A stretch of DNA of 64,000 nt from Actinobacteria bacterium OV320. GTDB lineage: Bacteria; Actinomycetota; Actinomycetes; Streptomycetales; Streptomycetaceae. Positions within the stretch are counted from its first letter, which is position 1. The number at the start of each line of letters is the position of its first letter. Shown here piece after piece: positions 46,070 through 54,026 of the stretch. The stretch is taken from contig LJCX01000030.1 in NCBI GenBank assembly GCA_001298545.1, forward strand, positions 1 to 64,000, written 5' to 3'. A program made the translations under genes and the position numbers. A model generated the notes under the pieces. It ran no database searches, was not told the DNA's origin, and was given only the letters and a program-made list of their open reading frames with translations.

Positions 46070-46488
46070 GGGGAGCGCCCACCGTGGCACCCCTCCGCAG
46101 CAGGACGAACCTGTCCCCCACCAGGTACGCGTGATGCGGGTTGTGGGTGATCAGCACGACGCCCAGACCCGCGTCCCGGGCCGCCGCCACATAGTTGAGG
46201 ACCACGCCGGACTGCTTGACGCCCAGCGCGGCGGTCGGCTCGTCCAGGACGAGGACCTTCGCGCCGAAGTACACGGCCCTCGCGATCGCCACGCACTGGC
46301 GTTCGCCGCCCGAGAGGGTGCCGATCGGCTGGTCGACGTCGCGCGGGTCGATGCCCATCCGCAGCAGTTCCTCGCGGGGGTCCCGCGCATGAGGTCGACG
46401 TCCAGGTGCCTGAAGGGGCCGGCGCCCTTGCGCGGCTCGGAGCCCAGGAAGAAGTTGCGCCGCACCGGCATCAGCGGGACCTTCTTGC
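46070..46488 (-). pseudogene. Truncated, frameshifted sugar (inositol-type) ABC ATPase
   Basis: Minus-strand sequence codes MPVRRNFFLGSEPRKGAGPF with FRHLDVDLMR, then, in a different frame, REELLRMGIDPRDVDQPI, the signature LSGGERQCVAIARA, Walker B VLVLDEPTAALG and ITHNPHHAYLVGDRFVLLRRG. This is the second half of a ribose/inositol-class ATPase. The Walker A half is missing: the sequence joins directly to the GntR-regulated promoter region. A 1-nt loss in a C run near 46380 explains the frame change. The IS110 element then cuts off the C-terminus. The gene cannot be functional. Confidence 0.85.
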
Positions 46489-46597
46489 CGTGTTCTGTCG
46501 AACGCCCGCATCGGGTGACCTCTCACCGGACACAAACGCCCCATTGTCGAACACAGGGATCACGCACCCGGGGGCCGGGGACCGCCCATCACTCACC

Positions 46598-46630
46598 TTG
46601 TCCGGACATCCGGTCACATTGTCTGGACAA
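46598..46630. promoter_or_regulatory. Two GntR operators upstream of the broken ABC gene
   Basis: TTGTCCGGACAT (46598-46609) and TTGTCTGGACAA (46619-46630) lie 21 bp apart, two helical turns. They match a third site at 47479-47490 and mark the former ABC transporter promoter. A less related GTTC-N4-GAAC at 46492-46503 and TTGTCGAACA near 46545 may be additional or degenerate sites. Confidence 0.7.
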
Positions 46631-46664
46631 TGCGACCAAGGCGGGCCGATCGCGCGGACGGATC

Positions 46665-47429
46665 TCAGGGGCGGACGAGCAGCTGGAACTCGAAGGAGTA
46701 GCGGGTCGGCCGGTAGATGTGGTCGCCGAACTCCACCGCCCGGCCGGTGTCGTCGAAGGTCGTGCGCTGCATCGTCAGCAGCGGGGCGCCCTCCTCCTCG
46801 GCGAGCCGCTCGGTCTCGGCGGTGGTGGCGGCGCGGGCACCGATGGACTGGCGGGCGCTGTGCAGGGTGATCCCGGCGGCCCGCATCAGCCGGTACAGAC
46901 CGGTGGCCTGCAGCTGCCCGGTGTCCAGGTCGAGCAGGCCGGAGGGCAGATGGTTGCACAGGTACGCCATCGGCTCCCCGTGCGCCAGGCGCAGCCGCTC
47001 CACCCGGTGCACATCGCTGCCCTCGGCCACCGCGAGCGCGGCCGCGACCTCGGCGGATGCCGGGACCATGGTGTTGACCAGCACCGTCGTCGCCGGCCGC
47101 TGCCCGGCGGCCTCCAGGTCGTCGTAGAGGCTGCTCAGCTCCAGCGGGCGCTTGACCTGGCTGTGCACGACCTGCGTCCCGACGCCTCTGCGACGGACCA
47201 GCAGGCCCTTGTCGACGAGCGACTGGATCGCCTGGCGGACGGTCGGCCGGGACAGGCCGAGCCGGGCGGCGAGCTCGATCTCGTTGCCCAGCAGGCTGCC
47301 GGGGGTCAGCGATCCGTGCTCGATCGCCGCCTCCAGCTGCTGGGCGAGCTGGAAGTACAAAGGCACCGGAGAACTTCGGTCCACACGTAGTTCTAGCTGC
47401 ACGGTCGGGTCCACTTCTGGTTTCGGCAC
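46665..47429 (-). CDS. GntR-family regulator (HutC/UTRA type)
   Basis: The 254-residue regulator has an N-terminal winged helix (VPLYFQLAQQLEAAIEHGSL, then NEIELAARLGLSRPTVRQAI) and a UTRA ligand domain (HRVERLRLAHGEPMAYLCNHLP ... RTTFDDTGRAVEF). It probably senses a sugar or cyclitol. The GTG at 47429 is preceded by -10 TACGCT ending 6 nt before it, so the transcript is likely leaderless. TTGTCCGGACA sites flank the gene: one between it and the divergent dehydrogenase, two in front of the broken ABC gene. This is the layout of the inositol regulon in Streptomyces. Confidence 0.9.
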   Translation of the reverse strand: MPKPEVDPTVQLELRVDRSSPVPLYFQLAQQLEAAIEHGSLTPGSLLGNEIELAARLGLSRPTVRQAIQSLVDKGLLVRRRGVGTQVVHSQVKRPLELSSLYDDLEAAGQRPATTVLVNTMVPASAEVAAALAVAEGSDVHRVERLRLAHGEPMAYLCNHLPSGLLDLDTGQLQATGLYRLMRAAGITLHSARQSIGARAATTAETERLAEEEGAPLLTMQRTTFDDTGRAVEFGDHIYRPTRYSFEFQLLVRP

Positions 47430-47478
47430 GGCCCGAGCGTAGCTCCGTGACCGGTTGACGGGAAGTTGTGTAGTTCGG

Positions 47479-47490
47479 TTGTCCGGACAT
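47479..47490. promoter_or_regulatory. GntR operator in divergent promoter
   Basis: TTGTCCGGACAT lies between the GntR gene and the dehydrogenase gene, immediately upstream of a TTGACA -35-like element (47496-47501) facing the dehydrogenase. A bound repressor would cover that promoter and could autoregulate the GntR gene. Confidence 0.65.
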
Positions 47491-47530
47491 ACGCATTGAC
47501 AGCGCCCGGCCTGCAACGCACCTTTGTCTC

Positions 47531-48547
47531 ATGCGCATCGGGGTCATCGGGACGGGCCGCATAGGCACCATTCATGCGAACACACTCAGCCGTCACCGCG
47601 AGGTCGGATCCCTGATCCTGACGGACGCGGACCACGCGCGGGCCCAGGAGCTCGCGCATCGGCTGGGCGAGACGGCCGCCCCAGGGGTGGACGAGATCTT
47701 CCGCTGGGGCGTGGACGCCGTGGTCATCACGACGGCCACGTCGGCCCACGCCGAACTGATCGGTCGGGCAGCACGCTCCGGGCTTTCGGTCTTCTGCGAG
47801 AAGCCGATCGCCCTGGATCTGGCGGGCACGTTGGCGGCGATCGCCGAGGTCGAGAGCGCCGGAACGATCCTTCACATGGGCTTCCAGCGCCGCTTCGACG
47901 CGGGGTACACCGGGGCCCGGGAGGCGGTGCTCTCGGGGCGGCTCGGGCGGCTGCACACCGTACGGGCGCTGACGTCCGACCAGTCGGCGCCGCCGGCCGC
48001 CTGGCTGCCGGTGTCCGGCGGGATCTACCGGGACGCGCTCCTGCACGACTTCGACTGCCTGCGCTGGGTGACCGGCCGCGAGGTGACGGAGGTGTACGCC
48101 GCCGGCTCCGACGCCGGGCCCGCGATGTTCCGCGAGGCGGGGGACGTGGACACTGCGGCCGCGGTCCTCACCCTCGACGACGGCACCCTCGCCACGGCGA
48201 CGGCGACGCGGTTGAACGGGGCGGGCTACGACGTCCGCATGGAACTGGCCGGAGAGCTCGACCAGATCGTCGTGGGTCTGGACGACCGCACCCCGATCGC
48301 GTCCACCGAACCCACCGGTCCACCGGCCGCGGACAAACCGTGGACCGGGTTCCTGGAGCGGTTCGAGCCCGCCTACGCGGCGGAGCTGAACGCCTTCGTG
48401 GACGTGGTGCGGGGCGAGCGGGCCAACCCCTGCGACGGCCGTGAGGCACTGGAGGCCCTCCGGATAGCCGAGGCCTGCGAGGTGTCCCGGCGAGACCGCC
48501 GCGCGGTGTGGCTCTCGGAGATCCCGGCGACCTCCGGGACGGGCTGA
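47531..48547 (+). CDS. Inositol 2-dehydrogenase-like oxidoreductase (Gfo/Idh/MocA)
   Basis: The 338-residue protein has the NAD-binding motif GVIGTGRIGTIHA, the CEKPIALD motif with catalytic Lys, and the GGIYRDALLHDFDCLRW active-site helix (Asp/His) of myo-inositol or scyllo-inosose dehydrogenases. It is divergent from the GntR gene and shares its operator, so it is likely induced by an inositol-type sugar. The matching ABC transporter on the other side has been destroyed. Other inositol catabolic genes are not in the window, so the substrate remains inferred. The downstream neighbour is a convergent P450. Confidence 0.88.
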   Translation: MRIGVIGTGRIGTIHANTLSRHREVGSLILTDADHARAQELAHRLGETAAPGVDEIFRWGVDAVVITTATSAHAELIGRAARSGLSVFCEKPIALDLAGTLAAIAEVESAGTILHMGFQRRFDAGYTGAREAVLSGRLGRLHTVRALTSDQSAPPAAWLPVSGGIYRDALLHDFDCLRWVTGREVTEVYAAGSDAGPAMFREAGDVDTAAAVLTLDDGTLATATATRLNGAGYDVRMELAGELDQIVVGLDDRTPIASTEPTGPPAADKPWTGFLERFEPAYAAELNAFVDVVRGERANPCDGREALEALRIAEACEVSRRDRRAVWLSEIPATSGTG

Positions 48548-48624
48548 GCGGGGCCGGCCCCGGGGACGCGGGGCCCGGCCGACAGGTGGGGCGGCGCGGC
48601 CACTGTGCTGTCGCGGCCACTGCG

Positions 48625-49809
48625 CTACCAGCGCACCGGGAGGCTGCGCATCCCGCGCATCAGGGGGCCGGGCAGCCAGTCGCCGGGCGGGCCGTCGAGG
48701 GCCAGGGCGGGGGTGCGGTCCAGCAGGGACCGGATCGCCGTGCGGGCCTCCAGGCGGGCCAGCGGGGCGCCCAGGCAGTAGTGGATGCCGTGCCCGAAGG
48801 CCAGGTGGCCCCGGCTGTCCCGGCGGATGTCGAAGCCGTCGGGGGCCGGATAGCGCCCCGGGTCGCGGTCGGCCGCGGTCAGACCGACCATCACCGCCTC
48901 GCCCTGCGCGACGGAGATGCCGGCGATCTCCAGCGGTTCGGCGGCGAACCGGTACGTGGCGTTCTCCACCGGCCCCTCGTAGCGCAGGGCCTCCTCGACG
49001 GTGCCGTCGAGGAGGGTCATGTCGGCGCGCAGGGCGGCCAGCTGGTCGGGGTGGGTGAGCAGGGCGTGGACGGCGTTGGTGATCAGGTTGACGGTGGTCT
49101 CGTGTCCGGCGATGAGCAGGACGAACGCCATGCCGCGCAGCTCGCCGGGCGAGAGCCGGTCGCCGTCCTGCGCGGTGGTGCGGATCAGGTCGTCCAGCAG
49201 GTCGCCGCTCGGGCCGGCGCACCGCTTGTCCTCGATCAGCTCGGTGAGATACGTGCCGAGCCGTACGAACGCGTCGTACTCGGTCTCCGCGCTGGTGGGC
49301 GCGACGGCCTCGCCCGACAGCTCGCGAAAGGCCGCGCGGTCCGCCTCGGGGACCCCGAGGAGCTCGCAGATGACCGTCAGCGGCAGGGGGTAGGCGAGCG
49401 ACTCGACGAGGTCGGCGCGGCCGTGCGGCAGCATCGCGTCGAGCAGGTCGTCGGTGATCTGCCGGATCCTCGGCCGCAGTTGCTCCACGCGGCGCGCGGT
49501 GAAGGCGCGGGAGACCAGCGCGCGCAGGCGCGTGTGCTGCGGCGGGTCCGCGGTCAGCAGGTGCTTGCCGATCAGCTGCTCGTCGAGGAACGTGACGCCG
49601 ATCCGTTCGGAGTCCTTGGCCAGCCGGGGGTCGGCGAGCGCCGCGCGCGCCTCCTCGTGCCCCACGACGAGCCAGGTCACATGGTGCGCGTCGGGCACGG
49701 GCAGCCGCACCCGGTGCACCGGGCCGCGCTCGCGCAGTCGCGCGTACACCGGATGCGGGTTCCTGCGGAAGGCGTCGCCGAACTCCCCCAGGTCGATCAC
49801 CTCGGTCAT
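48625..49809 (-). CDS. Cytochrome P450
   Basis: The 394-residue soluble bacterial P450 has the I-helix oxygen motif LIAGHETTVN, K-helix ExxR in EEALRYEGP, and the haem-binding loop FGHGIHYCLGAPLARLEA with the axial Cys. Length and the class I style suggest it takes electrons from ferredoxin. It looks most like the CYP105/107 group of Streptomyces hydroxylases, though family number cannot be set by eye. No ferredoxin or reductase gene is adjacent, and no biosynthetic genes surround it, so the substrate is unknown. The ATG at 49809 follows a GGGAGG; an earlier in-frame start is less likely. Confidence 0.93.
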   Translation of the reverse strand: MTEVIDLGEFGDAFRRNPHPVYARLRERGPVHRVRLPVPDAHHVTWLVVGHEEARAALADPRLAKDSERIGVTFLDEQLIGKHLLTADPPQHTRLRALVSRAFTARRVEQLRPRIRQITDDLLDAMLPHGRADLVESLAYPLPLTVICELLGVPEADRAAFRELSGEAVAPTSAETEYDAFVRLGTYLTELIEDKRCAGPSGDLLDDLIRTTAQDGDRLSPGELRGMAFVLLIAGHETTVNLITNAVHALLTHPDQLAALRADMTLLDGTVEEALRYEGPVENATYRFAAEPLEIAGISVAQGEAVMVGLTAADRDPGRYPAPDGFDIRRDSRGHLAFGHGIHYCLGAPLARLEARTAIRSLLDRTPALALDGPPGDWLPGPLMRGMRSLPVRW

Positions 49810-49905
49810 GTCCCTCCCCCTCGGTCCTGACGGCAACGATCCGTCATCACGGCAACGAGTGGGACGCCCGCCCGGTGCCCGCCACGCCGACTTCCTCGCG
49901 GCCCG

Positions 49906-50586
49906 TCACCCGGGCCCGTCCGCTCCCTCTTCCAGGAGCCCCGCGTCATAGGCCAGCAGGGCGATCTGCACCCGGTTGTTGAGGCCGAGCTTGGCCAGGA
50001 CCCGGGAGACATGGGCCTTGACGGTGGCGACGCTCATGAACAGCTCCGCGGCGACGTCCGCGTTGGACAGTCCCCGGCCGACCGCGACGGCCACCTCGCG
50101 TTCGCGTTCGCCGAGGGCCGCGAGACGCACGCGCGCGTGCGTGCGCCGGGTGTCGGCCGTGGCGCCGGCCGCGTGGTCCATCAACTGCCGGGTGACCGTG
50201 GGCGACAGGACGGGGTCACCGGCCGCCACCCGGCGCACGGCGTCGAGGATCTCGGCGGGCGGGGTGTCCTTGAGGACGAATCCGGCGGCGCCCGCGCGCA
50301 GCGCCCGCAGCACCTGTTCGTCGGCGTGGAAGGTGGTGAGCACCACGACCTGCGGGGCGTCCTCGCGTCCGCGCAGCCGTTCCGTGGCGGTGAGTCCGTC
50401 CACGGACGGCATCCGGATGTCCATCAGGACCACGTCGGGGCGGGTGCGCTCCACGAGCCCCTCGACCTCGCTCCCGTCGGCGGCCTCACCGACGATCTCG
50501 ATGTCGTCGGCGCCTCCCATCATGAAAGCCAGACCGGCCCGCACGAGGGGATCGTCGTCGACGAGGAGGAGTCTGATCGCAGTCAT
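49906..50586 (-). CDS. NarL/LuxR-family response regulator
   Basis: The 226-residue regulator has a receiver domain with the acidic DDD cluster, phospho-acceptor Asp in VVLMDIRMP, Thr in LTTF and Lys in VLKD, then a LuxR-type helix-turn-helix (EREVAVAVGRGLSNADVAAE, then MSVATVKAHVSRVL). It is the partner of the histidine kinase encoded at 50672-51934, 85 bp upstream on the same strand. The ATG at 50586 fits the receiver start. Targets are unknown. Confidence 0.93.
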   Translation of the reverse strand: MTAIRLLLVDDDPLVRAGLAFMMGGADDIEIVGEAADGSEVEGLVERTRPDVVLMDIRMPSVDGLTATERLRGREDAPQVVVLTTFHADEQVLRALRAGAAGFVLKDTPPAEILDAVRRVAAGDPVLSPTVTRQLMDHAAGATADTRRTHARVRLAALGEREREVAVAVGRGLSNADVAAELFMSVATVKAHVSRVLAKLGLNNRVQIALLAYDAGLLEEGADGPG

Positions 50587-50671
50587 GGACCTCACGTAAT
50601 CACGGTTGTGGGCGGGCGGGTTCACGGTTCGCGACGAACGGGCCGGCCGGGGCGGTCACACCCGGCCCCCG

Positions 50672-51934
50672 TCAGGGCGTCGCCCGCCACGGCAGCCACG
50701 CCCGCACCTCGAATCCCCCGTCCCCCCACGTCCCGTGCGCCAGTCGCCCCCCGGCCAGGGTGGCCCGTTCGGTCAGGCCGATCAGCCCCTGGCCGGAGCC
50801 GGGAACGGGCGGTACCTCACCGACGGGGGCCGGGTTGCGCACGCTCACGTCGAGGCCCTCGCCGGGGCTTCCGGTCACGGTGACCGCGACCTCCGCGCCC
50901 GGGGCGTGCTTGCGGGCGTTGGTCAGACACTCCTGCGCGATGCGGTACGCGGTGCGGCCGACGGAGGCGGGAACGGCTCCGGCGTCGGTGACGCGTTGGT
51001 CGAGGGTGACCTTCATGCCGGCCTCGCGGGACTCGGCGACCAGTGTGTCCAGGGCGGCCAGCGTCGGCTGGGGACGGCCGGCGTCGTCCGGTTCGGCGGC
51101 CCGCAGCACGCCGATGATCTCCCGCAGGTCCTGGAGGGCCTCGTGGGCGCTCTCGCGGATGACGCCGGCCGCCCGCGCGATCTCCTCGCGGGGCGCGTCC
51201 GGGCGGAACTCCAGCCCGCCCGCGTGCACGCTGAGCAGGGTCAGCCGGTGCGCGAGCACGTCGTGCATCTCCCGGGCGATGGCCTCACGGGCCAGCCGCT
51301 GCGCCTGCTCGGCGCGCAGCCGGGCCTCCGTCTCGGCGCGCCGGGCGCGGTCGCGCAGGCTCAGCATCAGCTGCCGCCGGGAGCGGACGAACATGCCCCA
51401 GCCGATGGCCGTGACGGTGAACAGCACGCTCCACGCCACCGAGGGCCCGTACGCCAGGGTGGGGTCCGGGCGGGCCCAGGCCAGCAGCGGGATCAGGGCC
51501 ACCTGGGCGCCGCCCACCCAGGCCACGTACCGGAACGGCCGGTGCACGGCGAGGGTGAAGAGGGCGACCGTGCACGCGCCCGCCGAGGTGGTCGACAGGA
51601 AGCCGAGGGGGACCATCGCGATCGCCAGGCCGAGGGGCCACCGGCGGCGCAGCCAGACCGCCGCGCAGGCGAGGGCGCCCAGGAGCTGGTCGGCCGCGGC
51701 GACGACCTCGGGGAGGTCCCGTTCGCCGGGGAAGGAGTCCGCGACCGTCAGGCCCACGGCCACGGCCACGAGGAAACAGAGGAAGTCGACGATCCAGTCG
51801 CGCGCGGTGCGCCGGTGCGGCCGGCCCGGGTGCCCGGCGTCCGGGGCGAGTTCCGCGACCACGGCGGACGGCAGCAGCCATCGGCGTCCCGTGAACCCGG
51901 GTGCCGCCGGTGCCGTGCCGTCGTCCGCCCTCAT
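50672..51934 (-). CDS. NarL-type sensor histidine kinase
   Basis: The 420-residue kinase has four to five membrane helices in the first 200 residues with no sizeable extracellular loop, a coiled linker, then the HisKA_3 dimerisation motif AREMHDVLAHRLTLLS (phospho-acceptor His) and an HATPase domain (AQECLTNARKHAPGA, GQGLIGLTERATLAGG). Kinases with this intramembrane layout often respond to cell-envelope stress or drugs. The ATG at 51934 gives a short cytoplasmic N-terminus. It forms a two-component pair with the response regulator just downstream. Confidence 0.92.
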   Translation of the reverse strand: MRADDGTAPAAPGFTGRRWLLPSAVVAELAPDAGHPGRPHRRTARDWIVDFLCFLVAVAVGLTVADSFPGERDLPEVVAAADQLLGALACAAVWLRRRWPLGLAIAMVPLGFLSTTSAGACTVALFTLAVHRPFRYVAWVGGAQVALIPLLAWARPDPTLAYGPSVAWSVLFTVTAIGWGMFVRSRRQLMLSLRDRARRAETEARLRAEQAQRLAREAIAREMHDVLAHRLTLLSVHAGGLEFRPDAPREEIARAAGVIRESAHEALQDLREIIGVLRAAEPDDAGRPQPTLAALDTLVAESREAGMKVTLDQRVTDAGAVPASVGRTAYRIAQECLTNARKHAPGAEVAVTVTGSPGEGLDVSVRNPAPVGEVPPVPGSGQGLIGLTERATLAGGRLAHGTWGDGGFEVRAWLPWRATP

Positions 51935-52137
51935 GGTCGACAAATCTACGCAGCGCGGGACCGCCACACCTCCCTGTCGACGCGCATCCCCTACCGAAGG
52001 CGGCGAAGGACCGACCCACGTCGCGGTGGCGCCCTACTTTCGGCGCGGCCGGACCGCCGGTCCGCAGCCTTCCGTCGCACAGGTCCCGCCCGCCGGCCGA
52101 TGGTCCGCGCGGGCTCCGCGGGGCGAGTGTCACGAGC

Positions 52138-52338
52138 ATGAAGGAACTGCTCGGACTACTCGGATTTCTCGCCCTGGTGCAGGGCGTCCTGGGCCTGCTG
52201 CACGAGTTCACCCGCTGGCACCTGGGCCTCGTGCAGCGCCTCGGCTTCCTCGACGGCTACGAGGTGTACGCGAGCGTCGCGCTGATCGTGCTGGCGTTCG
52301 CCCTGTTCGCCGCCGCGGAGAGCCGGAAACCGGGCTGA
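52138..52338 (+). CDS. Small hydrophobic membrane protein
   Basis: The 66-residue protein has two hydrophobic helices (about residues 4-20 and 44-60) separated by a short amphipathic loop (HEFTRWHLGLVQRLGFLDGY). I do not recognise a named function. It is divergent from the sensor kinase gene with 203 bp between starts, so it could be a target or accessory of that two-component system. GC at third positions supports coding. Confidence 0.65.
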   Translation: MKELLGLLGFLALVQGVLGLLHEFTRWHLGLVQRLGFLDGYEVYASVALIVLAFALFAAAESRKPG

Positions 52339-52448
52339 GCGCAGGGGGCCGGGCTCCGGTTAACGCCGTGAAAACTTCTCGGGCCCGAAGGCAAATTCCC
52401 GCGTCTTGTCATTGACATGACACTGTCTACGCGCGTCATCATGAGGTC

Positions 52449-52835
52449 ATGAGATTCCCCCCACGGATCACTCGTACCGTCACGTCGGCGGCCGTCCTGT
52501 CCGCCCTCCTCGTCGGCGGCGCCGTCTCCGCCACCACGGCCCACGCCGCCGTCGGCAGCGTCTGCTACACGAAGCTGCCCTCCCAGGCGTACGACACGCT
52601 CGACCTGATCGACGCGGGCGGGCCGTTCCCGTACTCGCAGGACGGAGCGGTCTTCCAGAACCGGGAAGGCGTCCTGCCCGGCCAGACGTCCGGCTACTAC
52701 CACGAGTACACGGTGAAGACCCCGGGCTCCTCGACGCGCGGCGCGCGCCGCATCGTGACCGGGAAGAAGTCCGCCGAGGACTACTACACCGCGGACCACT
52801 ACGTCACTTTCAACCTGATCAACTACGGCTGCTGA
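52449..52835 (+). CDS. Secreted guanyl-specific ribonuclease (RNase Sa/N1 family)
   Basis: The 128-residue precursor has a signal peptide (RFPPRITRTVTSAAVLSALL, ending near AHA, residue 33). The mature domain has VCYTKLPSQAYDTLDLI, FPYSQDGAVFQNREGVLP, the catalytic Glu in YYHEYTVKTPG, Arg in GARRIVTG and His in YYTADHYVTF, and a final Cys, all as in RNase Sa/barnase-like microbial ribonucleases. It cuts RNA after guanosine outside the cell. No barstar-like inhibitor gene is adjacent. An AT-richer upstream stretch (about 52375-52440) probably holds the promoter, and a strong terminator follows. Confidence 0.9.
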   Translation: MRFPPRITRTVTSAAVLSALLVGGAVSATTAHAAVGSVCYTKLPSQAYDTLDLIDAGGPFPYSQDGAVFQNREGVLPGQTSGYYHEYTVKTPGSSTRGARRIVTGKKSAEDYYTADHYVTFNLINYGC

Positions 52836-52866
52836 CCGACACCGTACGCCCGTCCGATCCACAGAC

Positions 52867-52910
52867 CCTCGCCCCGCGGACCCCCCACGTCTCCAGGCCG
52901 CGGGGCGAGG
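52867..52910 (+). terminator. Terminator after ribonuclease gene
   Basis: A perfect 13-bp stem (CCTCGCCCCGCGG and complement) with an 18-nt loop begins 31 bp past the ribonuclease stop. It may also serve the convergent AIM24 gene. Confidence 0.8.
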
Positions 52911-53033
52911 CACGTCCGGACGGAGCCGCCCGGCGCGGTGGTCAGGCCGCCGGTGGGCCGGCACTGTCCCTCGGACCGCGCTGTTCCCCGGACCGCACCG
53001 GCACCACCCCACCGGCGCCCGCGACTCGTCGGC

Positions 53034-53879
53034 TCAGCCCGCGTTCGTCGAGAACAGTCCGCCGGTCGGCCCCTGCTTGTCGCCGCCCTGGGCCTTCCTC
53101 AGGGCGTTGGCGAGACTCTCGATGGTGAGGGACTGGAGGATGACGCGGCCGCTGCCCTCCAGGGTGGCCAGGGACAGGCCCTCGCCGCCGAACACCGCGT
53201 TCATGACCCCCTGGCGGTTGAGACCGCCGACCCGCTGGACGCCGTACCGGATGCCCTCCTCGAAGGCGACCACGCAGCCGGTGTCGACCTCGATGCGGCC
53301 CCCGAAGTCGGCGGGGTCGAGGTCGATGAAGTTGCCGGCCCCCGCGATGATCACCGTGCCGCGTCCGGTGAACTTCTCCAGGACGAAGCCCTCGCCGCCC
53401 TTCATCCCGGTGCGGCCGCCCTGGAAGGCGATGCCGAACCCGACGGTGGACTCGGCGGCCACGAACGCGTCCTTCTCGGCGAACCACGCGCGCGTGCCGT
53501 CCAGCTCCAGGGCGCGCATCTCACCGGGGAGCACGCCCGCGAAGCCGACCGTGCCCTCGCCGCCCTGGGCGGTGAAGTACTGGAACGCCAGCGACTCGCC
53601 CGCGAGGGCGCGCTGGCCGACCTGCATGGCCGTGCCCATGGCCTGGCGCAGCATGCCGCCCATGCCACCGCCGGACGAGCCGCCCTGGGGTTGCCCGCCA
53701 CTGCCGCCGGCCGGGCCGCCGGAGGTGCCGCCGGAGGGGCCGCCGAGGCGGGTCTCCATGGTCACGTTGACCGTCTTGAACAGGAACTTTCCGGCTTCGC
53801 AGTACACGGTCTGGCCGGGGGACAGGTTGACGACCGCCATCTGCATGGCGTTGCCGACGATCTCTTGCTGAAGGGTCAC
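53034..53879 (-). CDS. AIM24-family protein
   Basis: The 281-residue protein has the AIM24 (TRAP-like beta-barrel) pattern. It starts with QQEIVGNAMQMAVVNLSPGQ, then a Gly/Ser-rich insertion (about residues 45-75), and later VGFAGVLPGEMRALELDG, GGRTGMKGGEGFVLEKFTG and GRIEVDTGCVVAFEE. The family is widespread; its biochemical role is unknown, with a mitochondrial member in yeast and bacterial members near tellurium-resistance or stress genes. The GTG at 53879 is chosen to include the usual N-terminal motif; the ribosome-binding site is poor. It is divergent from the SDR gene. Confidence 0.85.
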   Translation of the reverse strand: MTLQQEIVGNAMQMAVVNLSPGQTVYCEAGKFLFKTVNVTMETRLGGPSGGTSGGPAGGSGGQPQGGSSGGGMGGMLRQAMGTAMQVGQRALAGESLAFQYFTAQGGEGTVGFAGVLPGEMRALELDGTRAWFAEKDAFVAAESTVGFGIAFQGGRTGMKGGEGFVLEKFTGRGTVIIAGAGNFIDLDPADFGGRIEVDTGCVVAFEEGIRYGVQRVGGLNRQGVMNAVFGGEGLSLATLEGSGRVILQSLTIESLANALRKAQGGDKQGPTGGLFSTNAG

Positions 53880-54026
53880 ACGGTGAGAACGCGGCAGGCG
53901 GAGGAAAGAGTTCCGCTCTTCCGCGGACCGCGCGGTCCGCCCGTCCGTCACCGTCCTGCCGCCCCGGGCGATCTCGACGTCCGTTCGCCGCCAGCGCGCG
54001 GGGGCGCCGGCCGCTGGGATGGACCC

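Noticed and set aside
48550..48561. Palindrome GGGGCCGGCCCC between the dehydrogenase and P450 genes
   Set aside because: No loop and simple composition; it could be part of a terminator but a convincing stem-loop could not be drawn.
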